In this document: positions 18,770 through 28,737 of the stretch, one piece after another | How positions within the stretch are numbered: position 1 is the first letter of the stretch | Layout: each line of letters opens with the position of its first letter | Assembly (NCBI GenBank): GCA_039105265.1 | Contig: JAPFFF010000010.1 | Coordinates: 3,100,001-3,164,000 of the forward strand | Reading direction: 5' to 3' | From: Tritrichomonas musculus | Taxonomy: Eukaryota; Parabasalia; Tritrichomonadida; Tritrichomonadidae | DNA length: 64,000 nt | The notes under the pieces: generated by a model | The model's input: only the letters and a program-made list of their open reading frames with translations | What the model was told of the DNA's origin: nothing | The model's database searches: none | Program-made: the position numbers and the translations under genes

Positions 18770-21700
18770 TTAAATTTGTACCTTAATTGAATAACCAAAA
18801 TTATTACATATTTCCATTAAATCTTCTTTTTCTAAAACAGATTTGACTTCATCTACACTTTGTACAATATCATAATCATATATTTTTTCTATTATTAATG
18901 GCAAATGAAGATAAGTGTTATTAAATAAATTTTTGGAATCATATGAAAAAATTTGTAATTTATTGCCATCTTGGCGGTCATGAATAAATAGCATTACATG
19001 GATTGGAACACATATTTTAAGTGTTAATTTCTCATCATCAATTTTAACAATTTCTTTTTCATTTTGTTTGTCTAAGTAAATATGATAAGCATATCTATAA
19101 AAAATACAAGATTCATTATGGATATTTTTCATATGCTCATAACAAAGAAGAGGAGAATCAAAAATAGGTGATTGCTCACATTTAAAACACCAATGTTTAC
19201 CACAACGACATGTCATGCGACTACATCCTCCAATTTTTTTTGTGAATAAAAAACAATTTGGACATGGTTTTTCATTCTCTTTTAATATTGGACAATCATC
19301 ATTTGAAAAATGCCATTTATGACATTTTGAATGATAAAATAATTTACAATGCGGACAAGTGATAATTTCATCATCCTTAGGTGATTTATATATAATATTA
19401 CTGTGAAGAGGGCAGCAAACAAAATATCTAGGTGATGTTCGAATTAAAATATTAATATTAATAGAAAACCATATTTTGATGTAATGACTAATGAGATTAT
19501 CACATGACAACATCGTCCAAATACCTTGTCCAAAAGGAATTTTGGGATAATTTTCATAATATGATTGAAAACTATTACTTATTGATAGAAATCCTGGTAA
19601 CAATTCATATATATTTGAAATTTTCATTTGATCAATCATATTTGTTTCGGGATTAATTACACTTTGAAATTTAATCGAATCTTTAAAAAATTGAATAATA
19701 CACTTTTTACACATAATGTATGCTTCTACGAAATAAAATTGATTATATGCATAAAGACATTGAGATAAATATGTTTGAGGTTCATTGCAAAGGCTTAAGC
19801 ATGTTGAAAATTTATTTATATCTTTTACATTATGTAGCATTTCATCTATAGGTGCACAATTTGAAAATGGAATAATTGAAATATCTTCATTTCCTGTTTT
19901 TATGTCTATGCAATTAGCATTTTTAAATTCATTTATGATTTCTGCTGCAAACATTCGGCCTGATTGAATATTGATTAATTCAACATCACAAAAACCAATA
20001 ATGTCTTTTTTGTTAATATCGCTACAATAATCAGTAATTGATATTTTTAAAAATCCAAATTTATTGGCAATTTTATTTAAACGATTCATAAATTCAGATT
20101 TATCAATTCCAAAACTTTCTTTGTGAAACACTTTTATTTTTATTGATTTTTCATGAATTACATTTGTTACTTGAAGATCAATGTTTTTAATTTCATTTAA
20201 AATTGTTTTAATTTCTTCATCTGCTTTGCAAGGTTGATATTCATCATTCCAAATATCATTTATTATTTGATGGTTAGTTAAAAATTCAGGAAGATTTTGA
20301 ATTTTTAATAAAATCAAAGAATTACCAATAAATTGTATTTGTATATTCTTCTCATTAATATGAAAATGATTTTTAATAGCATTACATATTTCATTTAAAA
20401 CATAGTTTATCTTTTCTTCATGAATTGGGTAATTTTTCCAGTGGTCAGTTGAACTAATTTTAACCAATGAAATTGGTTCTAATAATTGTTCTTTGTGATC
20501 AAATCCTTTAGAAAATTGTTTTATAAGATTGTAAATACCTTTTTTTAATACATTTCCTTCAGATTGTGAGAAACCAACAAAATTATATAAATATTCTGGA
20601 ATAGTACCTTCTGATACAATTGGTAAAGCATCAGCCAGAGTAATGAAAAATAAATTTGAGAATTCTTCAATTCTACCAATATCATTAAATATTTGAGATG
20701 AAATGTTCAAAATTTTCTCATCATCTACTTTTTCTATGAAATTATTTTCAGTTAAATCTTTTTGAGGATTTTCACAATTCAAATTTGAATCTGGAAGCCA
20801 TGTAAGAGGGGTAACATTTTTTGGACGATCTTTAAAATTTTGATCAATAAGTAAGACAATATGGGAAGGATGAAGAGGGTCGAAAACACTTTTGTTATTA
20901 TTATTAATATCAGGATTACTAAATTTCGCTTCGATATAACGACCTTCATATTCTTTATAATAAAAATTTTCACCTGTAATTGAAAACCTTAATGGCGAAT
21001 CACTTCTATGAAGTAAGTGAGAATATAAGAGAGCAAAATCTAATGTTGCTTTATTTAATGAGTACGGAATGGGAAGTTCAGGATTGTTTTCGTTAATAAT
21101 GTAAATTTTTGTCATGTACTTATATAAATTTTCATTTCCAATAAAATCGATTGCACAGAGAGGATTATCAATTTTAAATAAGATTGAATTTGGAAAAGCA
21201 GATAGTATAACTATGCATGCTTTGATTGCCTTATTAGCTAATTCTTGTACTGATTTATTAATAGGACAAAAGTTTATATGGCATTTAAAGTTGAATTTTG
21301 TAATATAAAATATTGATTTAATTTTTATATTTGATGATGTATTGCTTTCAATTGCTAAAAAGTCATTATTTAACGATCTATCATTCCAATAAGCTTTGAA
21401 AAGATAATTGAAGAAAAAATAATTGAAAGATGAATAATAATTCTCATATGTGTAGTAATATGGATAAGTTGACACACCAAAATCATTATCTTCAAAATTA
21501 TAATCTCTGTGAAGTAAAACTCCATGATCAAATTCCTCATTTTCATCATGATATTTAGATAATATTATTATATTTCTAGGACTGGTAAGTCTCCTAATGC
21601 CTGGTCTCTTTGCGAATTTTATAATTTGGTTATTAATACTATCTTTATAAACAAGAATAGGATTATTTGCATTATTTGTTGTATCAATTTTAACAAAGTA

Positions 21701-22228
21701 TCCTCGCGATACATTCGAATTCAAATCATTTTTAATATAATTATCGATTAAATTTAAAATGTTTTGGTTTTCTTTGGGATATTTTTCAATTGCAGATATG
21801 ATCAATTTACGACCATCAAATCCAAATTCAATTTCGAGTGATTGGTAAATAAAATTAACTATTTCAGGTGAAAATCCTGACTTATTTTCATATTTTGCTG
21901 GTTCTTTTGTAAATTCATAAAGACTATTCAAAATTGTAACAACATCTGAACTATAACATTTTTTATTTCTAATAAGCTCAGTTTGATGATCAATAATCAG
22001 ATTTTTCGCATTTTCGATGATTAATTTGCATAAAAGAGTGAGTATTTTTTCTACAATTATATCTGAAACTTCGATTGACTGAATTGAATTATTCTCCTTT
22101 ATTTCATTTGAATCTTCTTTTTGTATTTTTTGGTTCTTTGTGGTATTATTGTTGTCATTTGAATCCTGGTTATTGATATTGACGCAATTTAATTGTTCTG
22201 GTAAACAATCTTCTGTTACTTCAGACAT
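18770..22228 (-). CDS. RBR-type (IBR/RING2) E3 ubiquitin ligase-like protein
   Basis: 1152 residues. The C-terminal part has an IBR-like zinc region (CCPLHS, then CPHCKLFYHSKCHKW) and a RING2 (CPNCFLF, KKIGGCSRMTC, RCGKHWCFKC, about residues 985-1015). The Cys of GGC corresponds to the catalytic Cys that carries ubiquitin as a thioester in RBR ligases. A canonical RING1 is not apparent; only a CKKC remains around residue 830. The long N-terminal ~800 residues are unrecognised, with a low-complexity Asn/Ser/Glu start. The ATG follows TCACA (Inr-like, plus-strand 22233-22237). Relics of residues ~215-340 occur three times in the GTPase array. Role: probably a ubiquitin ligase, with weak or atypical E2 recruitment if RING1 is truly missing. 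Confidence 0.75.
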   Translation of the reverse strand: MSEVTEDCLPEQLNCVNINNQDSNDNNNTTKNQKIQKEDSNEIKENNSIQSIEVSDIIVEKILTLLCKLIIENAKNLIIDHQTELIRNKKCYSSDVVTILNSLYEFTKEPAKYENKSGFSPEIVNFIYQSLEIEFGFDGRKLIISAIEKYPKENQNILNLIDNYIKNDLNSNVSRGYFVKIDTTNNANNPILVYKDSINNQIIKFAKRPGIRRLTSPRNIIILSKYHDENEEFDHGVLLHRDYNFEDNDFGVSTYPYYYTYENYYSSFNYFFFNYLFKAYWNDRSLNNDFLAIESNTSSNIKIKSIFYITKFNFKCHINFCPINKSVQELANKAIKACIVILSAFPNSILFKIDNPLCAIDFIGNENLYKYMTKIYIINENNPELPIPYSLNKATLDFALLYSHLLHRSDSPLRFSITGENFYYKEYEGRYIEAKFSNPDINNNNKSVFDPLHPSHIVLLIDQNFKDRPKNVTPLTWLPDSNLNCENPQKDLTENNFIEKVDDEKILNISSQIFNDIGRIEEFSNLFFITLADALPIVSEGTIPEYLYNFVGFSQSEGNVLKKGIYNLIKQFSKGFDHKEQLLEPISLVKISSTDHWKNYPIHEEKINYVLNEICNAIKNHFHINEKNIQIQFIGNSLILLKIQNLPEFLTNHQIINDIWNDEYQPCKADEEIKTILNEIKNIDLQVTNVIHEKSIKIKVFHKESFGIDKSEFMNRLNKIANKFGFLKISITDYCSDINKKDIIGFCDVELINIQSGRMFAAEIINEFKNANCIDIKTGNEDISIIPFSNCAPIDEMLHNVKDINKFSTCLSLCNEPQTYLSQCLYAYNQFYFVEAYIMCKKCIIQFFKDSIKFQSVINPETNMIDQMKISNIYELLPGFLSISNSFQSYYENYPKIPFGQGIWTMLSCDNLISHYIKIWFSININILIRTSPRYFVCCPLHSNIIYKSPKDDEIITCPHCKLFYHSKCHKWHFSNDDCPILKENEKPCPNCFLFTKKIGGCSRMTCRCGKHWCFKCEQSPIFDSPLLCYEHMKNIHNESCIFYRYAYHIYLDKQNEKEIVKIDDEKLTLKICVPIHVMLFIHDRQDGNKLQIFSYDSKNLFNNTYLHLPLIIEKIYDYDIVQSVDEVKSVLEKEDLMEICNNFGYSIKVQI

Positions 22229-22232
22229 TTAT

Positions 22233-22237
22233 TGTGA
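22233..22237 (-). promoter_or_regulatory. Inr-like element (TCACA) of the RBR gene
   Basis: On the minus strand TCACA lies about 5 bases before the ATG at 22228 and fits the TCA+1Py(T/A) pattern. Confidence 0.4.
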
Positions 22238-22264
22238 TTTAATTGTTATGGATTTTTTATCTTT

Positions 22265-22400
22265 AAAATTTTCCAATTTAAAGATTTTCCAATTTTAAAA
22301 TTTTCCAAATCTGAAATTTTCCAATTTTTTTATTCAAAAAAAAAATTTTCCAAATCTGAAATTTTCCAATTTTTTAATTCAAAAAAAAAATTTCCAAACT
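22265..22400. repeat. imperfect tandem repeat, 45-bp unit in the RBR promoter
   Basis: A TTTTCCAA-rich stretch. A 45-bp unit (TTTTCCAAATCTGAAATTTT, a second TTCC block, then TTCAAAA and an A-run) occurs at ~22301-22345 and again at ~22346-22390, preceded by shorter partial copies. It lies directly upstream of the RBR start. Confidence 0.75.
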
Positions 22401-22679
22401 TTTTATTTTCGAAATTACATTTAAATCTATTTTTAAATTTTAAATTTTTAATGTTCATCAAAGATCACATAAACATTAATTTGGAAATTTCAAAATTTGG
22501 ATGGAAAATTTATATTTAATTTATTTTAGCAAATTTTACAACAAACATCTCTTTCCTTGAAAGAATTTAAAATAGCCATATCAGATAATTTTGGATGTTT
22601 ATTTGGATGTTTATATTATTCTTAAAAATTAAAGTAATATGTTTTAAAATAATCTGTTTATTAGTAAATTATATGTTAA

Positions 22680-24092
22680 TCATCCACCATAAACTCTTGA
22701 ACGCGAAATTAAAGATTGTATTTCTTGCAATTTTCTTTGAGTTTCTTCTTCTTGTCTTCTTCTTAATTCCAATTCTTGCCGAAGTCTTCTTTCATTTTCT
22801 AAGTCTTCTATCCTTCTTCTTTCCAATTCTTCTTCATATTGCCTCCTTCTTTCCATTTCTTGCCTTAAAATTTCATTTTGACGTTGCAATTGCTCATTAT
22901 CTAATGCATTACTATACTTTTGAGAAAGGTCATGAATTGATTCTTCACTCCAAGTTACGATAGCGTTTTTTACATAAGTTTTATCTTCTTGTGATTTCAA
23001 AATTTTTGAAATCAAATGATCGAACTGAATGAATTCTGTTAATTTATTAAAATCTATATCATTTACTGATACATTTTGCATGTTTCTCTTTATTATTCCT
23101 TCAAAATCTTTTATATCTTCAATTGTTGAATTCTTTATTGCTCTAATACGATCTATCCAATTTTTAATCTCTACAGAACTTGTTTCATTTTGGTATTTAT
23201 TATTAATTTTCTGGCATATTTCTCTGATAATTGTCAAAGCATTGTTTTTGTTTGTATTATATGAAAGAATTAAGTTTGATTCAGCTTCATTACTTACAAC
23301 TATATTATGATTTGGATTTATAATGTAATTTGACTTTAAAAAATCCAATAAACGTTGATGATCGCTAAAATCATATTGTTTTCCAACGTCAGCATCCAAA
23401 GGTTGTGGGAAAATGAAAATATTATTGTTAAATTGATTTAAAAATCGATGTAAATCGATCATATCTGATGTCTTATTTTGAGTATTGTTGAATGCATCAT
23501 TAAAAAGAGTAACATATTCATTGGCATCATAACTATTGTCTCCTTTGGTTATAATAATACCTAATGTGTGTTTAATTTCATTATAATTTGGAAACATCTT
23601 TTTAATTCTTGAAAAACTGTCAATTAATTTGGTGCATCTGTTTATTTGGAAATCATGACTTGTGATAACCAAAACAATTTTATATTCTTTTCTACATTCA
23701 GGGAAAACATCAAATATGTCATTAATTGAAATTGAATTTATAATTTCTTGTTCAATAGTTCTATTATCTTCAAAACCTGGGAGGTCAACAATTGAGAAAC
23801 CTTCAATCGAATTATACAATATTGAAGGTTTTGTAGTACACGCATTTAGTCCTTGCCCAACGCCGTCCCCAACTAAGTATTTCCTTCTTCCACTTGCTTC
23901 AATAATTAAGCTTTTCTGAGATAAACTGCACGAAAGAGAACTTTTACCTGCTCCTATCATTCCTGTTAAAACAACAATTGGGCGGTTTTTATAAGGATCA
24001 ATATTCTGTTTTATGAACTCCATATTATTTGTGCATTCATCTTTTAAAGAAATTAAGTCTTCCTTATTTGGAAAAACGGAACGAGGTAGCAT
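22680..24092 (-). CDS. AIG1/septin-like GTPase with coiled-coil tail
   Basis: 470 residues. G1 GMIGAGKS at 44-51, G3 DLPGF at 103-107, G4 TKGD at 182-185; the fold is most like AIG1/GIMAP-type or trichomonad P-loop GTPases of the TRAFAC septin/paraseptin group. Residues ~395-460 form a strongly charged coiled coil rich in RRR/EEE (ERRRQYEEELERRR). It is divergent from a paralogue at 24303-25847, sharing the 24093-24302 promoter. The ATG follows two Inr-like TCATT motifs (plus-strand 24100-24104 and 24105-24109). Probable role: nucleotide-dependent oligomeric scaffold on membranes, inferred from the family. Confidence 0.8.
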   Translation of the reverse strand: MLPRSVFPNKEDLISLKDECTNNMEFIKQNIDPYKNRPIVVLTGMIGAGKSSLSCSLSQKSLIIEASGRRKYLVGDGVGQGLNACTTKPSILYNSIEGFSIVDLPGFEDNRTIEQEIINSISINDIFDVFPECRKEYKIVLVITSHDFQINRCTKLIDSFSRIKKMFPNYNEIKHTLGIIITKGDNSYDANEYVTLFNDAFNNTQNKTSDMIDLHRFLNQFNNNIFIFPQPLDADVGKQYDFSDHQRLLDFLKSNYIINPNHNIVVSNEAESNLILSYNTNKNNALTIIREICQKINNKYQNETSSVEIKNWIDRIRAIKNSTIEDIKDFEGIIKRNMQNVSVNDIDFNKLTEFIQFDHLISKILKSQEDKTYVKNAIVTWSEESIHDLSQKYSNALDNEQLQRQNEILRQEMERRRQYEEELERRRIEDLENERRLRQELELRRRQEEETQRKLQEIQSLISRSRVYGG

Positions 24093-24302
24093 TTTATATA
24101 ATGAAATGATTTTTTATTACTTCAAAATTTTTATTCATATTTATTAGTAAATGCCATATTTAAGATTTTTTTCCAAAATTCATATTTATTAGTAAATGCC
24201 ATATTTAAGATTTTTATCCAAAATTTTGTGGAAAATTTTATGGAAAATACAAATTTTTTTTGTCATATATTAGTTAGCTTTAAAATCACTTCATTTATCG
24301 AG
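24093..24302. promoter_or_regulatory. shared divergent promoter with 45-bp tandem duplication
   Basis: The region between the two GTPase starts contains a 45-bp sequence at 24136-24180 repeated at 24181-24225 (CATATTTATTAGTAAATGCC, then ATATTTAAG) with one or two changes. Inr-like TCATT pairs face left at 24100-24109; TCACT and TCATT face right at 24286-24295. Confidence 0.6.
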
Positions 24303-25847
24303 ATGTTTTCTTTACGCCACGAGCAAGATGATAATAATGACATTAATGTTGAAAATATTGGTGAAATAAACCAATTAATCAAAGAAACTGAAATGCAAAT
24401 TGTTGAGAAAATAAGAGCAAATGCAGATGTTCCAAAAATCGTTTTCATCGGAATGACAAGTTGTGGTAAAAGTAGTCTTTTATGTTGCCTATCACAGAAA
24501 GAACTATTGGTAAAAGGAGAAAAAAAAATATTACATCTTGAAGGTGAAGGTGTTGGAACAAGTTTGGATTCATTTACAACGGTACCAGTATTTAAATCAG
24601 ATATGAATAGAAATTGGGTGCTTGTTGATTGTCCAGGCTTTGAAGATGTAAAAGGATACAAGCAAGAAGTTTTAAATGCATTTGCAATGGATAACATATT
24701 TCAAAACTATGAAGGACATGAAAACAAATACAAAATTATTCTCGTTGTTTCAGAGGGCGAATTTATTGCAAATAGAAGTCAAAAACTGTTGAATAGTATA
24801 TTAAGATTAGAAGAAATGTTCTCAATAGGCAATAAAATAAGGAAAAATATCGGTCTTGTTATAACAAAAGGTGATCCTGACTATGAGGGAAGAGATTATA
24901 TTGAAGATTTAAATGAACAAATTAAAGGAACTGAAAATCCCTCAAAAGAATTGGTTACAATGTGCAACTTTTTCTTATCAAATCCTGATCATGTCTTTGC
25001 ATTTCCAAAACCTAGAAGACAGGATAAAGATAAGCAATATGATTTCGATGATCATCAACGATTGTTAGAATTTTTGACAAAAGATCTTCTTATCAATCCA
25101 AAACATCATATATCAATAAGTAATGAAGCAAAACTAAAACTAAAAATTATAAGAGAAGATCATACAAAAAAATTATCTAATGCAATTAGAAATTTATGTG
25201 AAAAATTATATAATATTTTTGCTGCTGAATCTAAATCAGATGAAATTAAAAAATGGTATGATATTATAATCAAATTAATGGGATGTGATATCAAGAAATC
25301 GAAAGATCTAGATTTATTTTTGCAAGAAAACATTCAAAGCAATGAAAACTTTCATGATGACATTGAAGAAATTGAAGAATATGAATTATTTGATGAATTT
25401 ATTGATAAAATTATATATTCAACCTTAGATACCTCATGTTTAAACGAAGTTTTGCAAGCTTGGTGTTTACATGCAATCAATGAATTGCATCAATCTTTCA
25501 TAGTTGCTTTAAATTCAGAAAAAACAAAAGAGCAAAAAGAAATGCAAGAAAGATTAATGAAAGAATCTGAAGATAAAATCAAAGAGCTTAAAGAAATGAT
25601 AGATCGCAACCAAGAAGAAAGAAGAAGAAAAGAGGAAGAATATTTGGAAGAAATAAGAAAACAAAATGCGGCTCATCAAGAAAATATGAATCAGTTTAAA
25701 GAACTTCAAAAGCAACTTTTACAGTCTCAAGCAGAAAGAGATAAAACCATCAATCAATTAATAAAAGAATTAGAACAAGAAAGAAACAGAAAACCAATAG
25801 TGATACAAAGCGGCGGTGGTAGTGGTGGACGTTGCAACATTTGCTAA
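24303..25847 (+). CDS. AIG1/septin-like GTPase ending in a possible CaaX box
   Basis: 515 residues from the ATG at 24303. That start is chosen over earlier in-frame codons because two Inr-like motifs (TCACT, TCATT at 24286-24295) sit 8-17 bases upstream and the earlier residues are not conserved with the paralogue. G1 GMTSCGKSS, G3 DCPGF and G4 TKGD match the divergent neighbour at 22680-24092; the two share the spacing and phrases such as KQYDF.DHQRLL. A long coiled coil covers roughly the last 130 residues before a GGGSGGRCNIC C-terminus. CNIC fits a CaaX prenylation signal and the Gly linker would expose it; the paralogue lacks it. Predicted role: membrane-associated GTPase scaffold. Confidence 0.8.
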   Translation: MFSLRHEQDDNNDINVENIGEINQLIKETEMQIVEKIRANADVPKIVFIGMTSCGKSSLLCCLSQKELLVKGEKKILHLEGEGVGTSLDSFTTVPVFKSDMNRNWVLVDCPGFEDVKGYKQEVLNAFAMDNIFQNYEGHENKYKIILVVSEGEFIANRSQKLLNSILRLEEMFSIGNKIRKNIGLVITKGDPDYEGRDYIEDLNEQIKGTENPSKELVTMCNFFLSNPDHVFAFPKPRRQDKDKQYDFDDHQRLLEFLTKDLLINPKHHISISNEAKLKLKIIREDHTKKLSNAIRNLCEKLYNIFAAESKSDEIKKWYDIIIKLMGCDIKKSKDLDLFLQENIQSNENFHDDIEEIEEYELFDEFIDKIIYSTLDTSCLNEVLQAWCLHAINELHQSFIVALNSEKTKEQKEMQERLMKESEDKIKELKEMIDRNQEERRRKEEEYLEEIRKQNAAHQENMNQFKELQKQLLQSQAERDKTINQLIKELEQERNRKPIVIQSGGGSGGRCNIC

Positions 25848-25914
25848 TAAAAAGAATTATTTTAATATATATTTTTTATTCTGTTTTAAATATAAAGTAT
25901 TTGTTTAGAAGAAT

Positions 25915-26290
25915 TTTAGCCAGATTTTGATTCTTTACAAATAAGTTCTTCAAGAAAATTGGAGTAATCTCTTTGCCAAAAAATACTATGATTTTTTTTA
26001 TTTCAATATCTTAAAAATCAATTATTTCATTGAAATCATCATATACTGGTTTACATGTTGTACAAATTTTGGTACAAAAACCATAAACATCATTTTTATT
26101 ATTTGTTTTCATTGCAATTAAATCGATGATTTTGGTGATAAAGTATTTATAGCTGATTTAACTGGAAAACAAATCAATGATATAATCCAACTAAATAAAT
26201 AAGACATTCTTCTTTAAAAGATTTTTGTAATTATTAATAATATTATTATTATTTTTCAAAGTTAAATTAGTGGTATTACATTGAAATAAT
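25915..26290. pseudogene. mosaic relic of GTPase B and GTPase A 3' ends
   Basis: 25918-26100 matches the 3' end of GTPase B (as at 6923-7105). It then jumps to an internal part of GTPase B (26101-26150, as at ~7975-8030), then to the 3' end and downstream flank of GTPase A (26148-26290, as at ~6370-6500). The last junction has short microhomology (TTTATAG). Divergence from the array copies is moderate, so this is older than the current array. Confidence 0.8.
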
Positions 26291-27062
26291 TGTAAAATTT
26301 TCTAATTATTGAAAAGAATATAAATAAATATTTATTTATTTACAAACAGGGATGGTCAATTTTGGATAATTTTGATAACAAGGGCACTTTTTTGCATATG
26401 ATGGTTGACAACGTTGATATCTTTATTTCAACGTTAACGATCAATGAATTTTTTCGTTGAAAGTGATCTTTAAAAAAAAAATGTCACTTTTGGCTCTCTA
26501 TCGTCATTGATTCAACGTTAAATCAACTTTCTATATTAACAAATAAAGATTTAAATTTGTACTCTACTGATCTTAAAAAATCAAAATTTAAAGCTGAAAA
26601 AAATACTATATCTATTTTTTTCTCATTTTAATAAGTTTATACAACATTTTCAAAAGTTTATGCTTTTTTCACATTTTCAACTTTCAATTTTAAAATTATA
26701 TAAAAGAAAATTAAACTTAATGATACTAAATAAATATTTTAAAATCATGATTGAGCCCTTTTTCGATTTTTCTTTTTTGTATTGAGATAATCTTATTTTG
26801 AAATATTTCAGTATTGATAAAATGCTTTTATCTTGAAAAAATCAAGTCAATTTTGATGGCTTTATTAAATTAATTTATTCATATTATGCATTTAACATTT
26901 GATATTAAGTGATTGGCAATATTAAGTATATCCATCAATATTTTTTTTTTTTTTTTTTTTAACTTTTTTTTGACTTTTTGATAAAAAAATCTTTTAATTC
27001 AAAGGGAATTGAAATTATTCTGATAAAATAAAAAGTTGCATCTATCTCAGTTTTTTATTATA
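26291..27062. other. intergenic, no gene seen
   Basis: AT-rich with a T-run of about 22 near 26939-26961. Around 26438-26530 the phrase TCAACGTTAA occurs twice with nearby CAATGA, but no clear element structure was established. Confidence 0.5.
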
Positions 27063-27626
27063 AATGAGTGAAAAAGCAAATAAGCTCAATGTAAAAAGTG
27101 CTTTACAGATCCTTTTATAATGTTTTGAAATTTATTGAAGAAATACCACAAGAAATTTAGCAAAGTGAAATGAATTTAAGATATGTTATTCAAATAGAAG
27201 AATTAGGTGTTGGAAAATCGGTATTTGCAAACAATATGAAGAACAAATATGTAACAGCTGATGATACCAAGAAGAATAATGATTTATATCATCAAATGGC
27301 ATTAAAAATATTGAAAATTCTGCTTTCTAAAATTTTGAGGAGAATATGTCATTCAATATAGTTGAAAAACAATTGAATATTATGCTTTTACACAGTTTGT
27401 TTGACTTACTTCTTTAGTTTTATTAAATAATTTGGTAATTGTTAAACCAGGAACATTTTATATTTACCCTAGTTTAAAAAGAGACTTGAAATTACATGAA
27501 TCTACTGCAACAATAAATGATGACGAATTTATTTATGCAGATTTCAATGGCAAATTATTGTTTCAAGAATTCCATTTCAAGTTTAGCAAATATAAAACTG
27601 CTTTTCAAGTTTATTTAGAATTTTAA
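27063..27626 (+). other. possible decayed gene, unrecognised
   Basis: Short open stretches in different frames: 27170-27361 (63 codons, includes ELGVGKSVFANN, weakly P-loop-like) and 27432-27626 (64 codons, VIVKPGTFYIYPSLKRDLKL). Neither has a recognisable domain or promoter. Most likely a relic; could be noise. Confidence 0.3.
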
Positions 27627-28183
27627 TTAATTAAATATTTAATCAAGTTTAAAAGGCCACTTTTGAACATAATTTATTCATGAAATTATACCATATTATG
27701 CTAACTTGCAGATTGAACTTTTATAACAAAGTTTTACTTAGGATAATCCAGCTTTGTTGATAAATATGTGAACATGTGTGTTAATATCAATATTTAAATT
27801 AAGCATAGTACGTCTTGTGCAATCATTTAATGGAAATTTATTAATTAAATTAACAATAAATTAACAAAAGAATATTAATTTTATATATATTGTATAAATT
27901 TTATATCATATAAAATTTTAATTCTATTCATTTGAAATTAGAAGATACAGCCATTTTTATTAATTTCAAATAAATGTTCAAATTTTTATATTGGCCATTT
28001 AAAAAAATTGATTTATTTTCTAAATTATATTTGATATTCTAATAAAAAATATTATATTGTAATAATAAATATAATAAAAAAATATTATGCTGGAAATTTT
28101 TGTAAATTGCTATTTTTATGTAAAGATAAATAAATATTTTAATTCTATGCGAATAAAATTAAACAACGTTTGAATTTTTTATT
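27627..28183. other. intergenic, no gene seen
   Basis: Very AT-rich; nothing recognised apart from the Inr-like motif at its end. Confidence 0.55.
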
Positions 28184-28188
28184 TCATT
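28184..28188 (+). promoter_or_regulatory. Inr-like element (TCATT)
   Basis: TCATT ends two bases before the ATG at 28191. A short leader is normal for trichomonads, and this is the main support that the small ORF is real. Confidence 0.4.
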
Positions 28189-28190
28189 AA

Positions 28191-28508
28191 ATGATCAAAG
28201 GCGCTGAGTCAATAAATAACATTGAAACACATAGTTACTCTGACACAGATATCTCTTTATTTGGTTCAAGTGAATCAGAATGTGATCAAGAGGAAATTTT
28301 ACCAGATGAAGGCAAACAATTAAATCAATTTTTCAAGAGTAAAACTCAGGAAATCAGTCATAAAGTATTAAATGTTTGCAAAAAAGTTGATATAGAAGAA
28401 ACTATTGATCCAGTTAAGAAATGTTCTTCTAATAATTTCTCAAATCATGCAGAAAATAAACAAGCTAATGTTATCGATGACATATCAAATACAACTTTTA
28501 AATTGTAA
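28191..28508 (+). CDS. small acidic protein, unrecognised
   Basis: 105 residues, not recognised. The N-terminal third is acidic and Ser-rich (SYSDTDISLFGSSESECDQEE) and the rest is hydrophilic with scattered Lys and Cys (NVCKKVDIEE, VKKCSSN). No signal peptide or membrane segment; probably disordered. An Inr-like TCATT directly before the ATG and typical codon use favour a real gene. The serine/acid pattern would suit casein-kinase-2 phosphorylation, but that is inference. It lies 230 bp before a transposon-split tRNA and shows no functional link. Confidence 0.5.
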   Translation: MIKGAESINNIETHSYSDTDISLFGSSESECDQEEILPDEGKQLNQFFKSKTQEISHKVLNVCKKVDIEETIDPVKKCSSNNFSNHAENKQANVIDDISNTTFKL

Positions 28509-28683
28509 TGGCAAATACCTTTCAATTAAAAGTTAAATAATTAAAATGAAAAAATACTTTCTGAATTTCTTAAGCATAATAAAAATAATAGAATAACAAT
28601 ATATTCATTTGATATAAATATTTATTTTTGTTGATAGAATTATAATTTACATAAAGATTATATTTTTAAAGAAAAAAAAACTT

Positions 28684-28737
28684 TCCGACACGGGGAGTCG
28701 AACCCCGATCCCGTGGATGAAAACCACGTATCCTAAC
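28684..28737 (-). pseudogene. 3' part of tRNA-Glu (UUC), split by a transposon
   Basis: On the minus strand this holds part of the D arm, the whole anticodon arm (stem CGTGG/CCACG, loop TTTTCAT, anticodon TTC), the T arm with GGTTCGACTCC, and the 3' acceptor strand TGTCGGA. The 5' acceptor strand and D-arm start are missing here and are found at 32294-32318, the other side of the inserted element. The acceptor halves TCCGACA and TGTCGGA are perfectly complementary, so the gene was intact before insertion. Confidence 0.9.
28730..28737. repeat. 8-bp target-site duplication, left copy
   Basis: ATCCTAAC directly abuts the left inverted repeat and recurs at 32294-32301 after the right inverted repeat. 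It is part of the tRNA-Glu D arm. Confidence 0.9.

Noticed and set aside
24228-24302. N-terminal extension of the right-hand AIG1-like GTPase
   Set aside because: Begins at GTG, is unlike the paralogue, and Inr-like motifs lie inside it, just before the ATG at 24303.
26438-26530. Inverted-repeat element around TCAACGTTAA
   Set aside because: The arms do not align over more than about ten bases and no target duplication was seen.
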